Below, one piece after another: positions 1 through 11,929 of a stretch of 64,000 bases of DNA. Both the position numbers and the translations under genes were made by a program. Under the pieces are notes generated by a model, which did not search any database, had not been told where the DNA came from, and saw only the letters and a list, made by a program, of their open reading frames with translations. This DNA is from Spongospora subterranea f. sp. subterranea (Eukaryota; Endomyxa: Phytomyxea; Phytomyxea; Plasmodiophorida). Position 1 is the stretch's first letter, and each line of letters starts with the position of its first letter. The stretch lies in NCBI GenBank assembly GCA_049724395.1, contig JAUGWO010000169.1, positions 58,735 to 122,734 on the forward strand. Reading direction: 5' to 3'.

Positions 1-58
1 GAAAGCACTTGCGAGAGTGTTGCCTGGTTGTGGCTATTGAAAACTGAGCCGAACGCCT

Positions 59-313
59 TTAGGCAACATCGCCTCCAGACCTTCTGTATGAATAGTTGCA
101 GTATTGTCTCAAATACCTTTTCACTTGTCCCCAATACATCTCAATGTGGTTAAATTCACAACGATATTTAGGAAAAACCTCAATGATAAATGCTGGGTCG
201 GAAGTAACGGTTTCGATGAGCCATTCCTGTTGCTCTTGAAAGCCTGGTTGCTGTCCTAACAGGTTCCTGACGCTTTTCAACGATAAACTGCTTGGAACAC
301 TACCACTACTCAT
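59..313 (-). pseudogene. Tc1/mariner (IS630-like) transposase, C-terminal fragment
   Basis: The minus strand reads as the C-terminal part of a DDE transposase. A run like QPGFQEQQEWLIETV is followed by EVFPKYRCEFNHIEMYWG and KRYLRQYC. The pattern of a Cys/Asn stretch, then HIE, then YWG matches the last catalytic-acid region of IS630/Tc1-mariner transposases common in fungi and protists, where the usual form is C-E-L-N-x-I-E. The frame ends at 59, and the N-terminal two thirds with the first two catalytic aspartates are not visible, so this is a remnant. The retroelement fossil starts directly to its right. No terminal repeats are visible. The family call is fairly safe; the subfamily is not. 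Confidence 0.6.
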
Positions 314-329
314 GTACACGTACACTACC

Positions 330-3300
330 TATAGGTTAGGTACTGTAGTACCCGGTCGCGTTCGACGCCAAAGAGGATTTCCTGACCAGTGTCGAGCTGT
401 TCAAGAGGGCCATCAGAAACAGATTTCCTGACCCAAATTCAGCCCACAACGCGGCCCAGATGCTTGACAAATAAGGGCATTTGTCGGTTACAGCATACAC
501 ATCGCAGTTCATGGAACTACAGTACTTGCCGACTCCGGTTGGCGAACCGGAGCCGTCGCGACTCACAAATTCCGTCAGGGATTGAATGCTGCTATTCAAG
601 ATCTGCTAGAGCACGGGATGAGCATAGATCTCACGTCTGTGTGTGTGTGTGAACAATCACAGAGGATGCATTGTCTGTTGCATGATGACGTTCACTCACA
701 CGGACGAACTGCACTGCTTGCAAGACAGGCAAATGAATGCGCCAACCGCATTCTGGCCCGCCACGGTTGTCATGTCGACAATGACAACAGGATTTCTCCG
801 GCAGACAATCACGCTCCGATGGACATCGGCGCAATCATCGCTGCTGTTCGCATGGAGATGACACGTCAATCAGCACTTCGACGACTGTTTGCTAATAAAC
901 AGATAGTCGTAGTTGACGACTTTGTTCTGTTGTTCTGTGTGAATCACATTTTCGAACGGGCGCGGAACAATTTCACCTTTCACGCGAAGGCAGTGTAAAC
1001 AGTGCAGAACGAAATCGTTCACCGTCGAATTGATATTTGGCCAACAGAAATGCTTGGCGATTGCGGCAAGCGTGGCGTCGGAAACAAGATGAGCTGAGAG
1101 CCCCATATGGGCGATAAACACAAATGCGGATCCGCAAAGGCTCTGTAGGAATTCATATCTGATTGTCGCAGATCTTTCACGCCAACTCAGTCGCATCGAT
1201 GACCGTTTCGGTGTCGTCGTTCGAGGCGGTCCTCCGAGTGACGGGATATTGGGTGATGTTGGGTCGAGGATGTAGACCAAAGTTACGATGATCGGACTGG
1301 CAGTTTCCCCTACATCCCAAATCGCTGGAACGCTGTTCCATCATGACCCATGAACCAGTCTACACGCCACAGCCAATCATGCAAGGATTGGCCGACGCCG
1401 TTTCAAAAGGGAATACAAGAGGTTTTAGGCGATCTCCTGTACAATGGCGTCCTCTTGTGGGTTGATGACGCGTTGGGTTAGGCCCAAAAAATATCAATCA
1501 CTATTTTCATTTGCTCACCAAGCTTCTTGGCCTCTTGGCTCGCTTCGGCATCAACCTCAATCCGAATCGATATCATCTCTATAAGAACACAGTAAATTGG
1601 TTCGGTCGCGTTATTTTCGCTGAAGGGACGTCATTCGACCCAGATATGTAATCCGCATCAGCAACTCTTAGCGTCCCGACTACTGCAGCGGATCTACAGC
1701 AGTTCTTGTGCGCCATCGACTGGATAAGAGGGCAACATACCACGTTATGCCCAATGGATCCATCCTTTGCAAAAACTACTAGTCCGCTGCCTCAAAACTG
1801 TCGATTCATTCAAACAAACCAAATTGCAACGCGTCAATCTCATCCATCAAGGGGGGTGGATGTCTGAACACGCCAAATGTTTCTCCCAATTCAAACAAGC
1901 TCTTACCAAGTTGATGACCAATGCCCCACGTTAAGGGCGACTGGAGACAATGCCTTTTCCCTGATGCGTCGAACGGTTTCTGGTCAGTTTTATTAACGCA
2001 GATCCCGCCCCAATGACATTGGCAAAGAATTCTCAGAACAACAACACGAACCACTGGCTTTTATCAGTGGCACATTCAAAGGAAGTCAACTCCGCTGGGC
2101 AACGATAGAGAGGGATTCCCTATCGTTGAAGGGGCTCATCGTTTGAAACATTTGGTCCAGACCCCAGCACCAATTTACATTAGTTACCGATCATCGTAAC
2201 TTGGTCTACATCATCGACTCAACATCACGAACATCATCAGTTTCCCGTCACTCGGAGACCGTCTCGAACGACGACACCGAATTGGTCATCGACGCGACTG
2301 ATTTGGCGTGAAAGACCTGGCGACAATCAGATATGGATTCCTACAGAGCCTTTGCGGATCCGCAGTGTTTATCGCCCATATGGGGCTCTCAGCTCATCTT
2401 GTTTCCGACGCTACGCTTGCCGCAATCGCCAAGCATTTCTGTTGGCCAAATATCAATTCGACGGTGAACGATTTCGTTCTGCACTGTTTACACTGCCTTC
2501 GCGTGAAAGGTGAAATTGTTCCGCGCCCGTTCGAAAATGTGATTCACACAGAACAACCGAACAAGGTCATCCACTACGACTATCTGTTTATTAGCAACCA
2601 GTCGCCGAAGTGCTGGCATCTTTTCAAGTACATTTTGGTTTTAAAGGACGACTAGAGCAACTTCGTCGAACTCTTACCCTGCACAAACGCCGATCATGTA
2701 ACCGTCGTTGACGCATTGATGAATTGGTTCAAGCGATCTGGTATTGTGTTCAGTCATGTATCGGATCAAGGAACACATTTCAAAACTCTCGTCATTGAGG
2801 AAACTGTGTTCGCGATTACATATTTACCATCATTACGACCGCGTACACGCCAACTTTGCGTCGAATCAAAGCGAAAACGACGGTCAGGACCGGACACACA
2901 AATGATACTGGAGAGTCATATATTGAATGATACGCCATGATTGTGAAATACTGAAATACATTGTTAATGACGCGAAAGGGTCACTATTGAGACTTTGTTT
3001 CGCTGAGACGGATATTCAATCACACAATGTATTGCGATGTGAAGTAATGATCACGGTTCGCGGTTTTAATCACGGGTTCGTTAGATGACGTACACGCGTC
3101 TCATCTCAAGTTCTACGACGACAGCGATCTCGATATCACTACGAAACTGCTGGAAAATGTTGCGTTGACCGGCAATACGTTGTTCCCAAAGCGATCTTGG
3201 ATCGACGTATCAATTCAGTGACTGGTAGAACTTCTGATTTACTGTCGTGGTTTTGCAATAATCGCCTTCCCGAAAATTTGCTCGGACAATCACTCGGTGA

Positions 3301-3440
3301 GATGACACTGTGTTCTAAACAGAGTGATGGATGTTATCGAGTGCTTCGAGACGTTTGGTCGAAAATAGAATCGTCGCTCAACGGAACGTCGACAACCCTG
3401 TCCAGCCTACCCAATAAAATAACAGACAGTAATTTGTAAT
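330..3440. mobile_element. Ty3/gypsy-like LTR retroelement fossil, rearranged and broken
   Basis: This is a decayed Ty3/gypsy-type element. Recognisable parts are a gag-like region (about 330-840, plus strand), a reverse transcriptase/RNase H region (about 1380-2280, plus) and integrase zinc-binding plus core sequence (about 2300-3440, plus). A second copy of the integrase zinc-binding region lies in opposite orientation at about 870-1280, so the locus carries an inverted partial duplication. No LTR pair could be identified at the ends. The element is broken in many places and cannot be functional. Its two integrase copies remain similar, so the inverted duplication is younger than the original insertion. 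Family assignment rests on gene order and domain character only. Confidence 0.7.
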
Positions 3441-3519
3441 TGCTGTAATATTGGACATACTGCACTTTTGATTCATTATATCCCCCACATATCTGCTGAT
3501 TGACCAACCGACCTGTCAC

Positions 3520-5725
3520 TAACCATTTTTTTTTGTCAACGGTCTCGACTCTATCATTGCAACTTCTTAAACGAATTCTTTTCGATCAAATGTTTGATGG
3601 AGTCAACGTCCAGCAATGGCATCGCGAGAAAATAGGTCCCTCAAGCTTGGCGCTATCCAAACCTACATCATAACGAGCTTAGCGCTCAAACGGAGTTTGC
3701 CACCAGTGAGCGCTTGCAGTTGTTGTCACTAAAACTGGTCGATTCGCTGGTTTGAGAAGTTGGAGCTTCCTTTGATTTTCTTTTAGTAAAGGACATATCA
3801 GTTGAGTATTCTTAGGAGTTTTCATTGATTTCCCTCTGGTAAACGGCCTAGCAATCAGATGCGTATCCTCAGATTCTGACAGCGAACCTCATACTTACGA
3901 TGAAGGAATAGAAGTGAGTTTTCGACGTGAACCAATTTTATAAGTCTTTAACCAGAGGCACGCCTTCCACCTCTCGTGATGTTTTAGAGCATCGCCACAA
4001 CTGTAGTCAAATCCAGCCAAATCAAAGCTCTAGTATATCATGGTTGCTATCGAAACAATCACGTTTGGAACCAGCGCTCAAGTTTAAGCGAGAACTGTTG
4101 TAATGAGGGATCGTGTGATTTAATCATTCTACGTAAACCCCGCGACATTAAGCTGAACGACAACCTCGAATAACTTCTTACGTGCTGTGTTTACAAACAT
4201 AAGAGTTGCTGTATTGCAGTATTTGACCGGTGAAAGACAAGCTAACTTGTCAAAGTTAGCCAAGTGAGCATGCAAACTGATCACATGAGTTCAACGCCTC
4301 ACTGGTGGCCTTCCAACAGAACCATGCGATGCAAAAATCCCAGCAGGCCAAGGCAACAGCCTTCTCGAGATTTGTGGTGATCCAACCAGATGCGCAGCAG
4401 AAGTTGTTGCTGGTCCGAACTTTTTTTAAATCAAAATCTACTGGAATCTCGGAAGTTCGCTGTCTTTGCCCAACTGGAACTCGGGAATCACAAGCTCATT
4501 TGAAAGCCTCCAGCGAGGAGAAGCAAAAGCAGCGCTTGCGCCTTTGGGCAAATTCTAAATGACTCATATCACGCATTGAGCGGCTTGATGGTTCGACCTC
4601 AAATCAGTGTCGTCATCGTCCAATACACTGATTGCATATATATATATAAGCAGCCCACGTTGGATTGTGCTTCCAAGGGGCTTTCTAAAACGTTCTCAAC
4701 ACAACGACATCCACCACAGTTGTAAACATATTCCCAAACACTCTTTTGAAGAATGAGGAATAATCAACGAGGATCGTGGAACGAATTCGTCGTTGAATAA
4801 CGTTAATCTGACAATGTCAACAACCCGTCCAGTGTGCGTCACAGATCAGGGCCCATGTATCGTTGCACTGTTGATGATCCTCAATCAGTCGCGTGTACCA
4901 GTTCGGTCATTTTCGACTCGCAAGTTGAGTCGAACATGACGATATTCCGAAAAATCAGACAGCGTGTTGCCTGTGTAACATGAACGGGAGTCAAGCATCG
5001 ACTGGGCGTATGGACATACTGACTAGGGACGATGTCGGTCATGCATACTGTACGCCATTACTCCACAAAGTCCCAATTGTAACATTTCCGCGTACATGGC
5101 GATAATCATTCATGACTGTCATTCGTTGATTTTCATTTTGACAACGTTTTGAAATATGTTTGTTTGTATGCCCGAGGCGATAGGAAATTTCGTAAGTTGA
5201 AAGAGAAATACTTGAAAGGTTTGCAAAGCACATCAAATGGTGGTCACAGAGGTCTGTTGCAGGTGAAACGGGTCAGGGTTAGAAAGACTGGGAACAATCA
5301 ACAGTTTGCAGATGATTGTAAAATCTGGAATAACCTGTTGTGATTACTTTTCTGGGCATAAATCTGTCTCAAAAGATGGCCGGATCAATATGGAGTCTTG
5401 ACTATAGTGTTGATGGAACTATTGGTTTGCAATTGACCAGAATATGAGAGAGTATAAGCAACAATGTATAAGACATTGATTATTTTCTGTAGCGTCCGTG
5501 TACAGCATCAGTTCGTTTGAAACTCGACAACGGGAATAGAAACAAACCGGTTAACACGGGACCAGCTTGGTCACTTAAATATGGCATTTATAAATAAGGA
5601 GAGTATCCCGAAATCGGTTGTCGCTCAATACGAATACCTTATAAAAATTAGACCAGATTCCGACTATGCAGCTGAGACTTAGAGAAAAGACCAGTGCCAT
5701 ATCAGCAATCATCAGATTCATTATA
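3520..5725. other. Region without a recognisable gene
   Basis: No coding sequence in this 2.2-kb stretch can be supported. Short open frames exist (for example plus strand 4305-4562 and 5149-5343), but none shows a known motif or a splice-connected continuation. A short TA microsatellite lies near 4640-4650. The stretch separates the retroelement fossil from the PSAT gene and is probably decayed repeat plus 3' flank. Confidence 0.4.
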
Positions 5726-5837
5726 TCATGGCGATATGACAATTTTGAGTTGATCGGGTAAGATCTCCTTCATACAAGGAGACACCGGAAAAAGTTGTGA
5801 AAAAGCGATGCTCACGAAGCGTGTATTTCGATAATAG

Positions 5838-7341
5838 CTATTGGTGACGGAGTTCGAATTCCACGATAAAGTTGGCGAGACGCTGAACGCTGTCCAGAGA
5901 CACTGCGTTGTATAATGCAGCTCGTAGACCTCCAACAGATCGGTGTCCCGCTAACCCGATAATACTTTGTTCTTCGGCCTCGGTTAAAAACTTCTTCAAA
6001 AGAAGATTATCCGGATCTTGAATCAGTTTGAAAACTGCTGTTGAACGACTTCGAGTGCCGGGTTTGATTGAACAGCTGAAAATTGATTATTAAATGATTA
6101 AAAGAAAAACAAATTAACCTAACCTGAACATACGCGAGTTATCAATTGTTCGGTACAGCAATTCGGCCTTGTCATTATTCAACTTTTCCATAGCCTGTAG
6201 GCCGCCTTGGGATCGAATCCATTGCATCATTAAGCCCACTATGTATATGCTATTACACTGCGAAGTTAAATTCACAGCAATAGCGAACATCAAGTACCAA
6301 AACCTTATTGATGGAGGAGTATTGTAAAGAGATTTGGAGGATTTGAAGGTTCGATAGTCCAGCATCAAAGGAGTTATGGGGAGCGCCCGTCCGATAACAT
6401 CGTTCTGGATATACTGAATCAAAACCGATCCGACAAAAGGCATTAGCTGGCATTACCCGAACAATGACTATGCAAACCCCAGGAGGGCCCATATTTTTCT
6501 GAGCTCCAGCAAAAATAACCGCAAATTTTGAGAATTCTTCTGGCGGTATTGTTCGGGACATCAGCGTTGAAGAATAATCACCAACAAGAGGAACGTTGGG
6601 CGGGCATGATGGCGGTGCGTGAAATTCGGTCCCTGGAAGAAACATTACAAGTGCAATTGTTTTCTCACACAGGCGGACTGACCATCAACCGTTTCGTTTG
6701 CACAAAAATATAGATAAGCAGCGTTCGGGGTAGTTTCGAGACCGACTCGTGGAATTTCAGTATATCCGGAGCTTCGACCATTAAATATGACATTAACATT
6801 GCAATATTTGGCCGCCTCAACTGATGCTTTTTGGGACCAGGATCCAGTAACAATATAATCGGCTACGTCGTCTATAAGACGAAAAAGGGCACCATCAACG
6901 TTGTGAAATTTGATGGCGGCGACCAAGAACTACCCTGAGAACGTAACAAATTCATTGGAACAGCTGAAAACTGAGCCGACCCTCCAGCGGCCATGAACAA
7001 CACAGAATGTGTTGGAGGTCTGCCTTATATGAATGATGACATTGCAGAGCTGAATACAAAATCGCACCAACATTTGAAGTAAAGAAGCAATATCATCACT
7101 AGTGTTTTTGTGAATTTCTGAATGCGTCAAGAGTAAGAAAACAAAATTGCGCCAGAACAGCCATCAACCCACCTTCGTAAAGCGACGTCCTGTGCCCGAG
7201 CTCTGCTATGGAAATGCCCTTGCCGTCGGTGACGTCGTCGATCATGGCCTTGGCGGCAGTCTGCAAAACCGACGCTGGCAATTGAGCCGGCCCAGCAGTA
7301 AAGTTATCTCGGCAATGATGATGGGCCAGTTTTCCCTCCAT
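5838..7341 (-). CDS. PSAT1: Phosphoserine aminotransferase
   Basis: PLP-dependent aminotransferase that converts 3-phosphohydroxypyruvate and glutamate to O-phosphoserine and 2-oxoglutarate, the second step of cytosolic serine synthesis. From the N-terminus the frame shows [52 protein letters not shown], the PLP-lysine block [12 protein letters not shown], a block like YNTPPS...WIRSQGGL, and the family C-terminus [18 protein letters not shown]. The start is the ATG at 7341, just before NFTAGP; upstream in-frame codons are not ATG. At least four small introns break the frame; one at 7024-7067 is 44 nt and joins GAA-G to GC-AGA cleanly. All expected family blocks are present in order, so the gene looks intact. 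Exon borders in the middle are approximate. Confidence 0.9.
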
Positions 7342-7786
7342 CCCTGGCAATTGGGACTGATAAAAGTGGCCTACACTACCGTGCCACAGCCACAGTGCCA
7401 ACGTTTCTCAGTTCTCTGTCAGCCGGAGCGACAAAAAGGGCTGCACCATGTCCTACCATGTCAGTGGGTGATGTCCTGAATGTGCAGGTTCATGACGAAA
7501 CGGATATGGAAAATATACAAGTTCTCGTAAGCTGTTCTCTCATATTGAGGCTGATGACTTGACACACGACAGTACCTTATTTCGTGATTGCTTGGCACCG
7601 TCTAGTCGGCGTGATAATGCTGAGTGTCATCCAATCAGAGGTTCACTGGTTTCTACTATTCGCTCACAGGTTTCTCGTATCAGATGCCACCTGACTGAAT
7701 ATCGAAACGCGCTTTACTCTGCTCCTCTCTCCATCCGCATTGCCTCTCTTTGAAATATCTCACAAGACAAGAGTGGTCGGAATAAC

Positions 7787-8100
7787 TTAACTGCGTCGCA
7801 TCGTCCTCCTGGACGACGCTTTTTTTTTCTTCGATCGAGGCGCTTTGTAGGCGCGTTCCGGCCTTCGGTTCATGATGCATGCCAAAAACTTGCCCGTGTT
7901 GGCGGTGACGCCATTCACCAGAGGCGACGGGCTACCATTATTGATTACAATGTGTAATAACCGCTTTAGACAGCAACAAGACGCCATTGACGTCGCCATG
8001 CCAAGCACGGTTATGGAAAGTTTGCCAACATTGGGCAGGATGAAATGAGCCCATACGGGCTCGGTACTTATAATAGATGTGGGCAGCGAGTGCCGATCCG
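7787..8100 (-). CDS. Small basic hypothetical protein (partial model)
   Basis: An open minus-strand frame runs from about 8100, just after a plausible splice acceptor (...TTGCAG), to a stop at 7787. It includes a stretch like PVWAHFILPNVGKLSITVLG and ends in a very basic tail with a KKKK run followed by Ser/Arg/Met-rich residues. The hydrophobic core followed by a basic tail could suit a small nucleic-acid-binding protein; an Alba-like fold crossed my mind, but the match is weak. No upstream exon with a start codon could be fixed. It lies between PSAT and the SNF2 gene, all on the minus strand. The product is not recognised. Confidence 0.3.
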
Positions 8101-8399
8101 CTGCAACAATCTCTGTTTTAAAGTCCTAAGTTCGGTCGCGATGTTCTCGGATTCAGTTTTCGAAAAATCACCCTCTCGCATAGCGGTACGAAAAAGTCAC
8201 CAATCAAGGAAATACAGCACAGATTGCTCGGCCGTTAGAAAGCCAACAGATCCAGAGAAATATAAACCTGTCTAATTTACCGTCAACTTTCGCTAAGTCT
8301 ACTCTTCAAGAGCAGACAAATCCACGCAAAGATCGATAATATCGACAGATTCATAACTTAATCATAGCATCTTCATTAAAGGATAAACAACGTGTTAGT

Positions 8400-11300
8400 T
8401 CAATGTGGCATCGATTGTAGTGACGAGGTAAAAAGCTTCTTAAAATCGGCGATGGTAAGGCGCACTTGGGCCGGAACTTTAAATTCCCCTGCAACGCAAA
8501 ACAGGGAATGACAACATGATTTTTTGATTATAGAAAAACGGTTACCTTCACCGAGTACCGCTTGGGCCAGTTTCCTCTTACTTTCTTGCAGCTCGATAAT
8601 TCGTTGTTCAATAGAATTCGCGATGGTGATTCTAGTAATGTAAACATGTCTTTTTTGGCCAAGACGATGAACCCTGTCGAATGCCTGATCTTCAACGGCC
8701 GGATTCCACCTAATCATCAAATCAGTACAGGAAGATGCACAGATATCCAAAACTACGCCATTACCAGACGTCGAGAAGGATAACTCGCCGGGCGCACACA
8801 AGATTTAAACCCAATGATGCGCATTTCAACGACGCAAGAAGTACCGTACATGATGTATCTTCTCGAAACTTTTTCAAAACAATAGTCTTTTTGAGCCCGA
8901 TTTAATGTTCCATCATAACTGAGAAAATTGGTAAGGAATCGAAAAAATAGTCATCCAACGATGGTCAAGCACACCGAAGAATTTTGAACTTATGCTCCAA
9001 CAGATGAGGTGTGATTAGGTCGAGAAATGATGTAAACTGGCTGAATACTATCGTCTTGTCGCTAGGATCTTCATCCCTTGTTTCCGATAATAGCTTTATC
9101 AGCCTGTCATGAAAATATGAACACTGAAAAAACCGCTACACGATGATGATATACTTGTTCATTTTTGTGCTACACACGATGTTTGATGCTTTCGTAGTTA
9201 ACTCATGTAGCTCTAATACATCATTCATCTCGCTCGACCGGTTTAACAAATTCGCTACAACCAACAGTGGCACCAATAGCACTTCCTCTTGTTCAGCACG
9301 GCAAAAGGGACAGGAGTGGCTTGTCTACATCAACTCAAGGTACGAATCAAGCAGAGCGAAAACGTTTACCTCTATCGCATGTTTAAAACAGTCGTCACAT
9401 GATACTTGACCGCAGCAACTCGCAACAACAGGTGACGGGAGTGCTGCGTCAAGGCAGATGCCACATTCTTGCGACGCCAACTGACCGTCCTCAATCAAAG
9501 AAACCCTTTTCAACGCAACCTTAGGCAGAATCTCATCAGTGAAGCCTAGAGAGTCGTGACAAACACGTACTTGGGAGAGCTTGGGCGATTCTTGTGATGA
9601 CGTTGTGAGCTTGAGAGCCGACGTTTCACTGGCTGGCAGCAGGTGCGGATGGCAACAGCACTGTCGTAACCTTAATAACATCACAAGTAGGGTGCACTGG
9701 TTTTGGATAATAGTATTTTCCTGAAAAACTAAGATTAGCCACATGACAAACAATCCAAAAGTCAAATCACCTTTAACATTTTGTTGAATTTTACTATGGA
9801 CTGGGCTTCCACCGCAGCGTATATTTCCAACTCCTCCGGACTGAATTCTTCGATGAGTGTCGATACCGTCTTTTCCGGCAAATTTTTTAGGATCTGATAA
9901 GAATTTACAATCTGCCTGGAATGAATCAAAATGCAAAATTACATTAGTTTTCTTACGCCGCAACAGAAGTGACCGTAGCAGGAATGCGACTGCGTTGGCA
10001 AGATAAGGTCGCAAATGTACGAGTAATTGTTTCAATACCTGGAGCCCATTTTCGGGCGGCGCCCTTTTCGTTGTTGTTTCGCTGAAAATTCTTGATTTCC
10101 TATAGGCAAAAAATAGCTGAATGAATAAAACTAATAAGAATTTGGAGTGCTAACCCTCTCGATTTTGTTGAAGTACTTCGGCAAACACCAAGGTTTAATA
10201 TTTAAAAACCTGAATAAAGAGCCAAGATCCTTCATCGAATCTATGAAGCGCATGTTAAAGAATTAGAAACACAATCAGAGGCAAATCTGTACTCTGCACA
10301 GGTGTTCCGGTCAGACATAAGCGATACATTGCTTTTAATTCGTAAATTGACTTCGCACAAATTGTCAGGTGGTTCTTGATAACGTGCGCCTAACGCTCAA
10401 TGACAGAATAAATAACAATTCCCATTAGCAATTATCATTTTAGTACCTCGTCGAGAATAACACGAAACCAGAACGTATTTAAGAGCAACGATTTTTTGGC
10501 ATATCTAGATTCGGATTGAATAACAGGATATGTGGTGATGACCTACACAGCAAAATGAGCACACGAAGAAAGAGAAGGTAGATTCCAGCGGTATAAATAC
10601 ACAATCAAAACGATCAACAGTAAGCTTGAGATCTTCGTTGCGATTAGGTCCATGGAATATTTTGCTCCGCAAACGAGGGCCTATAATCAGTGTCAGATCG
10701 AATAATTGAACGCAGATACGCAAGAGTTACAGAAATTGTCGAGTTCTTCTTTCCATTGGTCTGCGAGTGCCACAGGGCATATAATCAAGGTTGTTTTAAC
10801 GCAATGCTGAAATGACAATGAGAATCTGATGGGGCAGTACATAGGCAACACCATAAAACAGACCTGTAAATCGTCATGTGAAGCAGGCCTGGCACAAATA
10901 AGAGCAATGCTTTGCACAGTCTTTCCAAGACCCTGAAAATTGATCAACCCCAGCAATTGGTGTTGCCCGAGAAAGTACCATATCGTCTGCCAAAATCGAA
11001 CCCCTATATTTGGGATTGATTTCTGATTTTATGAGAAAGTCGAGCCCGGTAGATTGATGCTCGTAAAGATCGACATGAAGCAGCCTGGGAGCAGGGATCG
11101 GAACTAAATCCATGGCATTTTCATAAGACGTAAAGGCGTGCTCGATCTAAATTGGGAATCAGACACGAACATCCATGATATTGAACCATTTCAACCGATT
11201 CGTCGCAAATTATAACATCGCTATCGTATTCTTCAGACGAATGCGAATCGTCTTGGGAACTACCACAACGACAGAAGTTGGAAACGATCGTGATAAACAT

Positions 11301-11613
11301 TACGCTACCTACCTTGTCTTCATTTTTTTCGCGGCATGCAGCCTAAAATCTATTACGCTGCCATTGTCGTAACCACTGATGGTGCATGAACAATACCTCA
11401 GGTGAAACCTATACTATAACAGCTTAGAAGGTCAACAGCGTAGCAACCAATCGATTACGAGTTTAATTTATTGCATAACATGCAATTCCATCCAACAGAT
11501 GCAGGTTGATCAGGGAGAACTTGCGAAGGCCTGGGCTCTTCGCATATCTCACAGACAGTGGCATCCGCATCGTTCTCACAACTACATAAGCAAGTCCATT
11601 GTTCGTTTGGCAT
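8400..11613 (-). CDS. SNF2-family ATPase with N-terminal RanBP2-type zinc fingers and internal RING (Rad5/Rad16/HLTF-like)
   Basis: Nuclear DNA translocase and probable ubiquitin ligase of the Rad5/Rad16/HLTF class, which act in DNA damage tolerance or repair. Start is the ATG at 11613. The N-terminus carries one RanBP2/NZF-like finger (WTCLCSC...VCEIC) and the start of a second (GWNCMLC, continued by YCSC after an intron). Then come DLYEHQSTGLDFL, motif I ADDMGLGKT (split by an intron), LDEAH (also split), LTGTPVQ, a Rad5-type block RLRQCCCHP, the RING (CGICL...C...CDDCF, then CPFCR), TIVFSQFTSFLD, and motif VI DRVHRLGQ. It ends with LTIADFKKLF at 8400. About ten introns, mostly near 50 nt, are needed. 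A HIRAN domain was not seen, so it is closer to Rad16/short HLTF forms than to full Rad5. The zinc-finger fusion depends on my splice model. Confidence 0.82.
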
Positions 11614-11929
11614 GAAATAATGCCGATTGAACGGCTCTCTGGTGATACAGAACGTATCTCACGACGCTGGCCAGAAGTTCCGCTTCAAAAATATAACAGT
11701 AACCCCGATATACCAATATCGAATGGGCTCAGGTCATGACAGGCACTACCAGTACCAGGTGATTGTATCGGATTCCACTCTTCCAGTGACAAACTCGCAC
11801 CACATTGAGAGCCCACGGAGATATAAGATCGCGGCACTGTACGGGGATATTCAGTACAGGACAGACCAGGATCCGTCAAAGCCGTGTCTCATTAACTAAT
11901 CGAATATATTTTTTTACAAAGAGTTGTGC

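Noticed and set aside
7147-7479. Plus-strand 110-codon frame over the PSAT 5' end
   Set aside because: Shadow of the PSAT first exon; no recognisable protein.
11627-11899. 90-codon plus-strand frame between the SNF2-RING gene and GTPBP1
   Set aside because: No family motif; it overlaps the 5' flank and start of the minus-strand RanBP2/SNF2 gene and is most likely non-coding.
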